The notes beneath the pieces were generated by a model, which made no database searches, had not been told where the DNA came from, and saw only the letters and a list, made by a program, of their open reading frames with translations. The position numbers and the translations under genes are program-made. A stretch of DNA of 21,174 nucleotides from JAKLKS01 sp964370855 (GTDB lineage: Bacteria > Planctomycetota > JAJSAM01 > JAKLKS01): NCBI GenBank assembly GCA_964370855.1, contig CAYJMF010000081.1:1-21174 (forward strand), written 5' to 3'. Shown one piece after another: positions 7,837 through 14,669 of the stretch; positions within the stretch are counted from its first letter, which is position 1; each line of letters begins with the position of its first letter.

Positions 7837-8310
7837 TCAGGCCTCGTCGTCCCTGAAGAGGTCGACGAAGTCCTCGGGGGTACGGGAGCCGAGGAGCAGG
7901 CGGTGGCGGTAGCCGTCCCGGACCATGGCGGAGATGGACTTGAGGATCGAGAGGTGATCCTCGGGGTGGTCGTCGTGGGAGATGACGAGGAAGAGGACCG
8001 TCACCTTCTCCCCGTCGATGGCCGCGAAGTCCACCCCGGCGTCGGATCTCGCGATGGCGACCAGGGACTCCTCGGGGCCGTTCTTCAGCTTCACGTGGGG
8101 GATGGCGATGCCGTTCCCGATGCCCGTGCTCCCCATCTTCTCCCGCGCCACGACGGCCTCGAGGGCCGTCCGGGCGAGGGCGCGGGTGAGCTCCCCGTTC
8201 TCCTGGAGGCGCCCGATCATCTCCTTCAGGACCTCCTCCTTGGTGGTGGACTGGAGGTCGATGAAGACGTTCTTCTTCTTCAGGGCGCGGGCGATCTTGG
8301 TGGGGCTCAT
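7837..8310 (-). CDS. ptsN: PTS EIIA-Ntr (fructose/nitrogen type)
   Basis: A 157-residue single-domain EIIA of the mannitol/fructose/Ntr family, accepting phosphate from HPr on His72 in GIGNGIAIPHVK (about residue 73 in E. coli PtsN). No EIIB or EIIC domain is attached and none lies nearby. In PTS-Ntr systems this protein regulates potassium transport, nitrogen and stress functions by protein contacts rather than sugar uptake. I chose ATG 8310 because its ATG overlaps the hpf TGA (ATGA) and GGAGAG lies about nine bases upstream; the open frame further upstream is an hpf shadow. The placement between hpf and ptsH, downstream of rpoN, is the known rpoN-hpf-ptsN arrangement extended by ptsH and ptsI. 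Confidence 0.92.
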   Translation of the reverse strand: MSPTKIARALKKKNVFIDLQSTTKEEVLKEMIGRLQENGELTRALARTALEAVVAREKMGSTGIGNGIAIPHVKLKNGPEESLVAIARSDAGVDFAAIDGEKVTVLFLVISHDDHPEDHLSILKSISAMVRDGYRHRLLLGSRTPEDFVDLFRDDEA

Positions 8311-8651
8311 CTTGGCGTCTCTCCGGGTTTCCTCTTGTCGCGGGCGGCGGACCGCCGGCGGCGGTCGACGACCCTCTCCTTGTCCTTGAGCAGCTGGCGG
8401 CGGAGTCCCTCCGCCGCGAGATCGAAGGCGGCGCGGAACCCTGCGGCCTCGGCCTTGGCGACGGCGCGGTGCTGGTGCCCGAGGCTCGCCTCCAGCTCCA
8501 CGCGCTCCATCAACCCGCCGTCCTTCTCCACCCGGACCTCGATGCTCCCGAGGGTCCGGTGGAACTTCCCCAGGGCCTCCGCCTTCCCGTCGGCCCAGGC
8601 CCTGTCCTCCTCGCTGATGCCGACGTGGCGACCGGTGAAGCGCACGTTCAT
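8307..8651 (-). CDS. hpf: Ribosome hibernation promoting factor (short HPF)
   Basis: Ribosome-associated stress protein that binds the decoding region of the 30S subunit and stabilises inactive 100S ribosomes in slow growth. At 114 residues it is the short form. The N-terminal beta-alpha-beta-beta-beta-alpha S30AE domain spans about 2-95, including VRFTGRHVGISEEDRAWADG. A basic C-terminal tail (RRRRSAARDKRK) follows, and there is no long-HPF dimerisation domain. ATG 8651 overlaps the truA TGA (ATGA), with GGGAGG eight bases upstream. Its own TGA overlaps the ptsN ATG the same way. The position between rpoN/truA and ptsN matches the classical yhbH/hpf gene. Confidence 0.9.
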   Translation of the reverse strand: MNVRFTGRHVGISEEDRAWADGKAEALGKFHRTLGSIEVRVEKDGGLMERVELEASLGHQHRAVAKAEAAGFRAAFDLAAEGLRRQLLKDKERVVDRRRRSAARDKRKPGETPR

Positions 8652-9637
8652 GGCTTCGCCTCCCGCGGGCGACCCGCCGCACGGCCATCGCCGTCCTTCC
8701 TCATCCTAGGCCCACCGGGGGGGGCGGGATCCATCTTTTGCCCCTCTCCCGCGCGACCGACGTCTCCCCGCGGGGGCTCCCCCACTTCACCCCGCAAGGG
8801 CAACCCCACTTCACCCCGCAAGGGCAACCCCACTTCCACGGACACGAGGGTGAGCCCTCGCGCGGGGGCCGTGGGTCCGGCGCGCCCGCGATCCCGGGCC
8901 TCGAGGATCTCCCGTACGCGGGCCGGCTCCCAGCGGCCGCGGCCGACCTCCACGAGGGTCCCGGCGATGGACCGGACCATGTTGTAGAGGAAGCCGTCCC
9001 CCTCCACCTCCACGGCCACGAGCCCCCCGCGGCGGCGGACGTCGACGCGGCGGACGTCGATGCGGTGGATCGTGCGGACCGTGCCCCTCCCCTCGGCCTC
9101 GGGACCCGGGTTGGAGCGGAAGGAGGCGAAGTCGTGGCGTCCGACGAGGTGGGCGGCCCCCTCCCGCATGCGGCGGAGGTCGAGGGGCTGCGGCACCCTC
9201 CAGGTGGTCCGCCGGAGGAGGGGGCGGGGGATCCGCCCGGGGAGGATCAGGTAGCGGTAGACCTTGGACACGGCGTCCCGGGTGGCGTGGAACCCCGGGG
9301 GGGCGTCGGCCAGGGAGAGGAGGGCGGCGTCCCGGGGCAGGCGTGCGTTCACCGCCGCGGCGATGCGCTCCGGCGGGAGGGCCGTGGCCGCCCGGAAGGA
9401 GACGACCTGCCCCTCGGCGTGGACGCCGGCGTCGGTGCGGCCCGAGGCCGTCACGGGGACCCGCTCCCCGAGCACGGAGGCGAGGACCCCCTCGAGGACC
9501 TCCTGCACGGTGCGGTGGCCGTCCTGCACCTGCCAGCCGTGGAAGTCGGTGCCGTCGTACTCGACGACGCCGCAAAACCACCGGACGGCGCGGGGAGCCC
9601 CGCCCGCCCCCTCCCCGGCGGCCCCCGCTACTGCCAC
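8648..9637 (-). CDS. truA: tRNA pseudouridine synthase A with repeat-built tail
   Basis: Forms pseudouridine at positions 38-40 of the tRNA anticodon stem-loop. Conserved motifs include EYDGTDFHGWQ near the N-terminus, and SGRTDAGVHA with catalytic Asp69. VSKVYRYLIL and DGFLYNMVRSIAGTL also belong to the family. The only acceptable in-frame start close to the conserved core is GTG 9637, overlapping the end of rpoN by 10 nt. Its ribosome binding site is weak, so translation is probably coupled to rpoN. The family core ends near residue 269; about 60 more residues follow. They begin with near-repeats of EVGLPLRG and end in a Gly/Pro/Arg-rich tail that runs into the hpf start. Identity is certain; the exact start and the role of the tail are not. 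Confidence 0.9.
   Translation of the reverse strand: MAVAGAAGEGAGGAPRAVRWFCGVVEYDGTDFHGWQVQDGHRTVQEVLEGVLASVLGERVPVTASGRTDAGVHAEGQVVSFRAATALPPERIAAAVNARLPRDAALLSLADAPPGFHATRDAVSKVYRYLILPGRIPRPLLRRTTWRVPQPLDLRRMREGAAHLVGRHDFASFRSNPGPEAEGRGTVRTIHRIDVRRVDVRRRGGLVAVEVEGDGFLYNMVRSIAGTLVEVGRGRWEPARVREILEARDRGRAGPTAPARGLTLVSVEVGLPLRGEVGLPLRGEVGEPPRGDVGRAGEGQKMDPAPPGGPRMRKDGDGRAAGRPREAKP
8780..8836. repeat. 24-bp in-frame tandem repeat in truA 3' end
   Basis: Two perfect 24-bp units occupy 8780-8803 and 8804-8827, with a partial third to 8836 and a diverged copy at about 8761-8779. Because 24 is a multiple of three, the repeat is read as copies of the octapeptide EVGLPLRG, then EVGEPPRG and DVGRAGEG, exactly where the TruA core ends. 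Confidence 0.9.
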
Positions 9638-11559
9638 TCCCGGCGCTCGCGGGAGGAGGGGAGCCCGAGCTGCTTGCGGTACTTGGTGACCGTGCGGCGG
9701 GCGATGTTGAGGCCCTCCCCCTTGAAGCGGTTGGCGAGGTCCTCGTCGGAGAGCGGGTTGCGGTGGTCCTCCCCCTCGATGGCCAGGCGGACCTTCTCCT
9801 TCACGGAGAGCCGGGACTCGACGGAGCCGTCGGAGCTCTCCGTGCCGCCGTGGAAGAAGAACTTGAGGGGGAAGATCCCCCGCGGCGTCTGGGCGTACTT
9901 GTCGGCGATGGCCCGGGAGACGGTGGAGACGTGGATACCGAGGTCGTCGGCGATGCGCTGCATCTTGAGGGGCCGCATGGCGGGCAGGCCGTGGTCGAGG
10001 AACTCGCTCTGGTGGCGGACGATCTCCCGGACCACCCGGAGCAGGGTGTCCTGGCGCTGGCGGATGGCGTCGATGAGCCACCGCGCGGAGCCGATCTTCT
10101 TCTTGATCATCTCCCGCACCGCCGGGTCCGTGCCGGCGTCCTCGAAGAGGCGCAGGTACTGGGGGCTGATGCGGAGCGTGGGGAAGTACTCGTTCACGAG
10201 CCGCACCTCGTAGTCCGGCTCCCCGGCCTCGGTCTCCGTCCACTCGATGACGACGTCGGGGTGGACGTAGGCGCTGCGCTCGCTGCGCAGCAGCGCCCCG
10301 GGATGGGGATGGAGCCCGGCCATCTCCTCGAGGAGCTCCCGGAGGTCCTCCATGGAGATGCCCATGGCCTGGCAGATGCGGGGGAGGCGGTTGCGCTGCC
10401 AGTCCTCGAGGTGGTGGGTGATGAGCTGGCGCTTGCGCTCGCGCAGCGGATCCCCGGGGCGGAGCTGGAGGAGGAGCGTCTCCTCCGAGGTGCGCCCTCC
10501 GATGCCCCGCGGTTCCATGGTCTGGACGAGGTCCAGGGCGCGGGTGGCCGTGGAGAGATCGGCCTGCACGCCCTCGGCCTCCAGGAGATCGAGGACCTCC
10601 ACGAGGGGGAACAGGAGGACCTCCTCGTCGAGGTCGGCCTCGATGGTCTCCCTGCGGAGGCGGCGGCGGAGGGAGGCGGCCGTGGCGGCCACGCGGGCGG
10701 CCTCGCGGAGCTGCTCCTCGCGGACCTGGTCCCGTTCCCTGCGGCGCGCCTCCCGCTGGGCTGCGGCCCGGTCCGGGTCCCGGGGGCCGGCCCGTCCGCC
10801 GCCGGCGGCTCCGAACCCGGGGAAGGCGCCGTAGGGCCTTCCCCCCCCGGGAACGGCCGCGGGCGGCGCCTCGAGCGCCTCCCCGGCCCCCTCCACGTCC
10901 TCCGCGACGCCGGGGGTCCCCCTCCCGTTCCCGCCGGCCGCGGACCCCGGGAGGACGGTCCCGTCGAGGGCCTCCTGCAGGGAGCGCAAGAGGTTCCCCT
11001 CGGGGTCCATGGCGGCGAGGACGGGGCGTGCCAGGGGGTGGACGGGGAAGAGCCCGTCGGCGTCGATGCAGTAGACGATGGCCCGGGCCACGGCCATCAC
11101 CTCCCCGGGAGCCTCGAGGAGGGAGAGCTGGTCCGCGAGGAGGTCCTGGAGGGAGGGGGGCGGGGCGGCGGTGGCCTGGAGGGCCTCGAGCTTGCGGTCC
11201 GACGCCTCCTGGCCCTCTCCCCGGGAGCGGAAGAGCCCGGCGTCCCGGTCCTCCTCGTTCATGGAGGTGAGCCGCTCGATGGTGTTGCTGAACTCCTGGT
11301 CGGGGGCGTCGGCCCCGGGCTCCTCCCCCTCGGGGCTGTCGGCCACGGGGGCGGAGGACTCCTCGGGCACGGCCGGCGCCTCGTACTGGGGAGAGGACTC
11401 CTCCTCCACCTCCAGCACCTCGTTCTCCGCCAGCTCCAGGTCGATGCGGTCCTTGAGGTCGAGGTTGGGGAGCTGGAGGATCTCGATGGCCTGGATCATC
11501 TGGGGGGCCAGGCGCAGCTGCAGCTGCTGCTTCTGCTGGAGGGACACTTCCAGGCGCAT
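9628..11559 (-). CDS. rpoN: RNA polymerase sigma-54 factor
   Basis: Sigma-54 directs RNA polymerase to -24/-12 promoters that need an AAA+ activator. Region I is the Gln/Leu-rich LQQKQQLQLRLAPQM start (about 7-21). The core-binding region contains the conserved block around TMEPRGIGGRTSEETLLLQL (347-366). The helix-turn-helix lies around IADDLGIHVSTVSRAIADKY, and the RpoN box ARRTVTKYRK, which reads the -24 element, is at 620-629. The length of 643 residues exceeds the usual 450-500. The extra sequence is an acidic linker (51-125) and an Ala/Gly/Pro then Arg/Glu-rich insert (about 200-310) inside the core-binding region. ATG 11559 has GGAGG seven bases upstream. It heads the truA-hpf-pts run. 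Identity is secure. Confidence 0.96.
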   Translation of the reverse strand: MRLEVSLQQKQQLQLRLAPQMIQAIEILQLPNLDLKDRIDLELAENEVLEVEEESSPQYEAPAVPEESSAPVADSPEGEEPGADAPDQEFSNTIERLTSMNEEDRDAGLFRSRGEGQEASDRKLEALQATAAPPPSLQDLLADQLSLLEAPGEVMAVARAIVYCIDADGLFPVHPLARPVLAAMDPEGNLLRSLQEALDGTVLPGSAAGGNGRGTPGVAEDVEGAGEALEAPPAAVPGGGRPYGAFPGFGAAGGGRAGPRDPDRAAAQREARRRERDQVREEQLREAARVAATAASLRRRLRRETIEADLDEEVLLFPLVEVLDLLEAEGVQADLSTATRALDLVQTMEPRGIGGRTSEETLLLQLRPGDPLRERKRQLITHHLEDWQRNRLPRICQAMGISMEDLRELLEEMAGLHPHPGALLRSERSAYVHPDVVIEWTETEAGEPDYEVRLVNEYFPTLRISPQYLRLFEDAGTDPAVREMIKKKIGSARWLIDAIRQRQDTLLRVVREIVRHQSEFLDHGLPAMRPLKMQRIADDLGIHVSTVSRAIADKYAQTPRGIFPLKFFFHGGTESSDGSVESRLSVKEKVRLAIEGEDHRNPLSDEDLANRFKGEGLNIARRTVTKYRKQLGLPSSRERREWQ

Positions 11560-11601
11560 CGGCGGCCTCCGTTGTCATGGACCCGATGGCATGAGATTAG
11601 C

Positions 11602-11631
11602 GTATGGCGGCGACATTAGCAACCGCCATAC
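11602..11631. repeat. 9-bp inverted repeat upstream of rpoN
   Basis: GTATGGCGG (11602-11610) and CCGCCATAC (11623-11631) are perfect inverted copies separated by 12 bp. They lie 43-72 bp upstream of the rpoN start in the only AT-richer gap of this operon. The minus-strand RNA has no U-tract after the hairpin, so a recR terminator is unlikely. A dimeric regulator site overlapping the rpoN promoter fits better. Confidence 0.6.
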
Positions 11632-11633
11632 CA
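11618..11633 (-). promoter_or_regulatory. Candidate sigma-54 (-24/-12) promoter before rpoN
   Basis: The minus strand reads TGGTAT, five bases, TTGCT. The invariant GG and GC are exactly 10 bases apart, as required for sigma-54, and TTGCT matches the -12 consensus fully. Transcription would start near 11607, giving a leader of about 48 nt before the rpoN ATG. It overlaps the inverted repeat at 11602-11631. Chance occurrence is possible, and no activator site was identified. Confidence 0.4.
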
Positions 11634-11639
11634 AAAAGG

Positions 11640-12242
11640 TTACACCTCCCGGCGCCCCTCCAGGGCCTCCCCCAGGGTGGCCGGGGAGGCGAACTCCACG
11701 GAGGAGCCCGAGGGGAGCCCCCGGGAGAGCCGGGTCACCCTCACCCCGAGCTCCGCCATGGCCCGGGCCACGTGGTGGGCGGTCATGTCCCCCTCGGCGT
11801 CGGAATCCGTGGCGAGGACGACCTCCCGGACCCCCCCCGCCCTGACCCGCTCCACGAGGGAGCCCAGACGGAGGTCCTCGGGGCCGATCCCCTCCAGGGG
11901 GGCGACCCGCCCGCCGAGGACGTGGTAGAGGCCCCGCCAGACCCCCGCCTTCTCGAAGGCGAGGAGGTCCTTCACGGAGGAGACGACGCAGACCAGGGTC
12001 CGGTCCCGCCGCTCGTCGCCGCAGAGCGCGCAAGGGTCGCTCTCGGCGAAGTTGCCGCAGGTGGAGCAGGGGCGGACCGACTTCTTCACGTCCCGGATGG
12101 CCAGTGCCAGGGCCATGGCCTCCTCCCCGGTGGCCCGGACGAGGTGGTCGGCGAGGCGCTCCGCGGTGCGGCGCCCCACGCCAGGGAGCTTCCCGAGCTC
12201 CTCCACGAGGCGTTCGACGGACTCGGGGCGGCCTTCGCTCAC
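11640..12242 (-). CDS. recR: Recombination mediator RecR
   Basis: Toroidal DNA-binding protein that, with RecO (and RecF), loads RecA on SSB-coated gaps. It is 200 residues, the normal length. The helix-hairpin-helix is LGKLPGVGRRTAERLA (16-31). The four-cysteine zinc site is Cys59, Cys62, Cys71 and Cys74, with classic spacing. The Toprim domain carries ATDSDAEGD (144-152), and the C-terminal Walker-like region holds LSRGLPSGSSVEF. The start is GTG 12242, seven bases after the ybaB stop, with no strong ribosome binding site, so coupling to ybaB is likely. The order dnaX-ybaB-recR is conserved across many bacteria. Its TAA is 80 bp before the rpoN start. Confidence 0.95.
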   Translation of the reverse strand: MSEGRPESVERLVEELGKLPGVGRRTAERLADHLVRATGEEAMALALAIRDVKKSVRPCSTCGNFAESDPCALCGDERRDRTLVCVVSSVKDLLAFEKAGVWRGLYHVLGGRVAPLEGIGPEDLRLGSLVERVRAGGVREVVLATDSDAEGDMTAHHVARAMAELGVRVTRLSRGLPSGSSVEFASPATLGEALEGRREV

Positions 12243-12249
12243 GGGGCGC

Positions 12250-12582
12250 CTAGAAGAGACCCGGAACCTTGAAGCCGCCCATGGCCCGGGACATCTCGTC
12301 CTGCATCATCTTCTTGGACTTCTCGATGGCCTGGCGCACGGCGGCGGCGACGAGGTCCTCGAGCATGGCCACCTCGGCGGGGTCCACGACCTCGGGCTTG
12401 ATGGTGATCTTGACGATCTCCTGCTGTCCGTTGACGAAGGCCGTCACGGCGCCGCCCCCGCTGCTCGCCTCCACGACCCTCTCGCGGAGGTCCTCCTGGA
12501 CCTTGGAGAGGTTCTTCTGCGCCTCCTGCGCCCGCCGCACGATGTCGCCCATCCCGCCCCCGCCTCCGCCCAGGTTCTTCAC
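12250..12582 (-). CDS. ybaB: YbaB/EbfC nucleoid-associated protein
   Basis: A 110-residue DNA-binding dimer of the YbaB/EbfC family, found almost universally between dnaX and recR. After a Gly-rich start come a long helix (MGDIVRRAQEAQKNLSKVQE, from about 11), a beta core (VTAFVNGQQEIVKITIKPEV) and a C-terminal helix (MLEDLVAAAVRQAIEKSKKM). This is the usual alpha-beta-alpha architecture. I chose GTG 12582 because its GTG overlaps the dnaX TGA (GTGA) and a run of GGAGGAGGAGG lies immediately upstream; a longer in-frame extension to 13005 is a dnaX shadow. Its precise role is unclear even in model species; links to recombination and nucleoid structure are reported. Confidence 0.9.
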   Translation of the reverse strand: MKNLGGGGGGMGDIVRRAQEAQKNLSKVQEDLRERVVEASSGGGAVTAFVNGQQEIVKITIKPEVVDPAEVAMLEDLVAAAVRQAIEKSKKMMQDEMSRAMGGFKVPGLF

Positions 12583-13346
12583 GCCTCCTCCTCCCGGGTC
12601 CCGCGGGACCCCGTTCCTGCGTCGATTCCACCTGCCTCCGCGTCCTCCGCGTCCTCCGCGGGCCCCGATCCCGGGCCCGCCGGGGCCGCCTCCACGGGGG
12701 CGGCCTCCTCCGGCGCCTCCTCCTCCCGGTGGCTGCGGCCCACCTTCACCATCCGCACCCGGAACTCCTTCTCCAGGGCCCGCACCGGCGGCGACTGCTG
12801 CAGGGCGGCGACCTCCTCGTGGGTGAGCCGGTCGAAGGCCTCCGCCGCCGGGGGAGGGGGGGCCCCGCCGCCCCCGTTCCCGCCGGCCGCCGCCGGGGCC
12901 GGGGCGGCCTCGCCGGGAAGGGTCTCGAAGAGGAGCCTGAGCGGCCTCCCGAAGACCGCCGCGACGACCTCCTCGACGGCCCTCCGGCGGCCCTCCTCCT
13001 CGCACTGCGCCCTGTGGAACCCCATGGCGGCGGGGAAGCCGAGGGTGAGGGAGTCCTCGGAGAGGACCACGGGCCGGGCGGGGGCCAGGAAGGCCCCGAG
13101 GGAGACGGTCCTCGCCTTTGCCCCCTCGACGACCCGGGGCCAGAGCCCGAGGGCCTGCTCCAGGGTGAGGAGCGTGGTCCCGTCCCCGGCGTTGGGACCC
13201 GGGGCCGCGGGGCGGGCGTCCCCGAAGAGGCCGGCCCGGGCCCCCGCCGCCCCGCCGGTCCCCCCGGACTCGCCCCCCCCCTCAGCGCGGGGGGACGGTG
13301 CGGGGGGGCGGGGGGGCCCCCCCGGCGCGACTCTTCCGTCGGAGGC
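12579..13346 (-). CDS. dnaX: DnaX C-terminal part, downstream of an in-frame TAG
   Basis: This 255-codon stretch is in the same reading frame as the DnaX ATPase part and follows directly on its TAG at 13347-13349. A low-complexity Gly/Pro/Ala linker (about 60 codons) comes first. Then a tau-type domain is recognisable: LTLEQALGLWPRVVEGAK, FLAPARPVVLSEDSL, TLGFPAAMGFHRAQCEEE and VFGRPLRLLFETL. The acidic C-terminus ends in a TGA that overlaps the ybaB GTG. That overlap argues that the frame is truly translated. It may be reached by recoding, read-through or two compensating slips, may be made from an internal start (for example GTG 13070, no clear ribosome binding site), or the TAG may reflect a sequence error near poly-G runs. 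Confidence 0.7.
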   Translation of the reverse strand, partial: ASDGRVAPGGPPRPPAPSPRAEGGGESGGTGGAAGARAGLFGDARPAAPGPNAGDGTTLLTLEQALGLWPRVVEGAKARTVSLGAFLAPARPVVLSEDSLTLGFPAAMGFHRAQCEEEGRRRAVEEVVAAVFGRPLRLLFETLPGEAAPAPAAAGGNGGGGAPPPPAAEAFDRLTHEEVAALQQSPPVRALEKEFRVRMVKVGRSHREEEAPEEAAPVEAAPAGPGSGPAEDAEDAEAGGIDAGTGSRGTREEEA

Positions 13347-14627
13347 CTACGCGGCGGGGGCCGCCCCCCCCAAGGCCCCCCCCCCCCCCCCCGTCGCCAG
13401 GCCCGCCGCCACGGAGGCGAGGGCCTGGAGGACCTCCGGCAGTGTGGCCACGCGGCCCCCGAGGGCGACCCGGAGGAGGCCCGCCTCCACGAGGGGGCGC
13501 TCCTCGTCGGTGGCCTTCACGAGGCGCAGGGTCTCGGCGAGGACCTGGGTGGCGCGGAGGGATCCCCCGGGGCCGAAGGAGCCGGCGAGGGCCGCCAGGG
13601 CCTCCCGCTCGGCGTCCTCCGCCTCCACGAGGGGGGTGCGGGGCCCGCCCACGGAGACCGCCGTGACCTCCCGGAGGAGTTCCAGGGCCTGGCCGAGGAA
13701 GGTCGCCGCGTCGGCGCCGGCGTCGTGCACGTCGGCGTAGGCCCCGAGGGTGCCCGGCCCGTCCCCCGCCGCGGCCCGGGCGAGGATCTCCCGCACGCGC
13801 TCCCGGGGGACCGTGCCGAGGAGGGCCGCGAGATCCTCCTCGACGACCTTTCCCTCCCCCGCGAGGATGGCCTGCTCCAGGAGGGACTCGGCGTCGCGCA
13901 GCCCCCCCCGCGCGTACCGGGCCAGGGCCGCCAGGGCCGGATCCCCCACCTCGATGGGGCGCACCCGCTCCGCGTTCTCCCGGTCCACGATGGACCGGAG
14001 GGTCTTCACGATGTCCCGCGCCTGGATGCGGCGGAAGTCGAAGCGCTGGCAGCGGGAGAGGATGGTCTCGGGGACCTTCTCCGGCTCCGTCGTCGCGAAG
14101 ATGAAGCGGGCGTGGCGGGGGGGCTCCTCCAGGGTCTTGAGGAAGGCGTTCCACGCCGCCGTGGAGAACATGTGGGCCTCGTCGAGGATGTAGACCTTGA
14201 AGCGGCCCCCCGCCGGCAGGTGGGCCACGCGCTCCCGGATCTCCCGCACGTCGTCCACGCCGTTGTGGCTCGCGGCGTCCACCTCGACGACGTCCAGGGC
14301 GGAGCCGTCGGCGATGGCCGTGCAGGCGGCGCAGGTCCCGCAGGGGTCCGGGGTGGGGCCGTCGGAGGAGGTGCAGTTGAGGGCCTTGGCGAGGAGCCTC
14401 GCCATGGTGGTCTTGCCGACGCCCCTCGGCCCCGCGAAGAGGAAGGTGGAGGGGATCTCGCCGGCGCGGATGGCGCCCCGGATGGTGCGCCCCACGGCCT
14501 CCTGGCCCACCACCTCCTCGAAGCGGAGGGGGCGGTACTTCCGGGCGAAGGCGGTGTGGGGCCGCGGCGCCGCCCCGGACCCGGGGGAGGGGGAAGCGTC
14601 GGTCGGTCGCTTGGCGGCTCGGCTCAC
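13347..14627 (-). CDS. dnaX: DNA polymerase III clamp loader subunit DnaX, ATPase part (gamma-like)
   Basis: AAA+ clamp-loader subunit that loads the beta clamp onto primed DNA. I chose GTG 14627 because it follows GGGGGTGATC, an extended match to the 16S 3' end. Farther starts (14639, 14747) are less well placed, and 14747 lies inside the SRP RNA gene. The product is 426 residues. Conserved blocks are TAFARKYRPLRFEEVVGQ, Walker A GPRGVGKTT (66-74), zinc cysteines Cys85, Cys96, Cys99 and Cys102, and Walker B ILDEAH (147-152). Sensor 1 is ATTEP, and SRCQRF (191-196) has the arginine finger. Domain III ends in a Gly/Ala tail coded by a G17 run, then TAG. This length is close to the 431 residues of E. 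coli gamma. The tau domain continues in frame after the TAG. Confidence 0.92.
   Translation of the reverse strand: MSRAAKRPTDASPSPGSGAAPRPHTAFARKYRPLRFEEVVGQEAVGRTIRGAIRAGEIPSTFLFAGPRGVGKTTMARLLAKALNCTSSDGPTPDPCGTCAACTAIADGSALDVVEVDAASHNGVDDVREIRERVAHLPAGGRFKVYILDEAHMFSTAAWNAFLKTLEEPPRHARFIFATTEPEKVPETILSRCQRFDFRRIQARDIVKTLRSIVDRENAERVRPIEVGDPALAALARYARGGLRDAESLLEQAILAGEGKVVEEDLAALLGTVPRERVREILARAAAGDGPGTLGAYADVHDAGADAATFLGQALELLREVTAVSVGGPRTPLVEAEDAEREALAALAGSFGPGGSLRATQVLAETLRLVKATDEERPLVEAGLLRVALGGRVATLPEVLQALASVAAGLATGGGGGALGGAAPAA
13364..13392 (-). repeat. Poly-G slippery region in dnaX
   Basis: On the coding strand a G17 run (13392-13376) is followed by CCTT and a G8 run (13371-13364), about 15 to 45 bases before the TAG at 13349. 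Further runs of G7 and G9 lie downstream (13317-13323 and 13273-13281). Homopolymers like these are prone to RNA polymerase slippage, replication slippage and sequencing error. Confidence 0.9.
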
Positions 14628-14669
14628 GGCGGCGATCACCCCCGGGCTGCCGGGGCGGACGCCATCGAA

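Noticed and set aside
5801..7912. 703-residue plus-strand open frame
   Set aside because: Opposite ptsI and ptsH, whose active-site motifs prove the minus strand is coding.
8700..8710. CCTAGGAT as a promoter -10 for hpf
   Set aside because: Inside the truA coding tail, no -35 element, and hpf is already coupled to truA by an ATGA overlap.
9343..11619. 758-residue plus-strand open frame opposite rpoN
   Set aside because: Shadow of a gene with clear sigma-54 motifs; composition-driven.
12239..12631. 130-residue minus-strand frame across ybaB and the dnaX end
   Set aside because: Overlaps two recognised genes in a different frame and has no domain signature.
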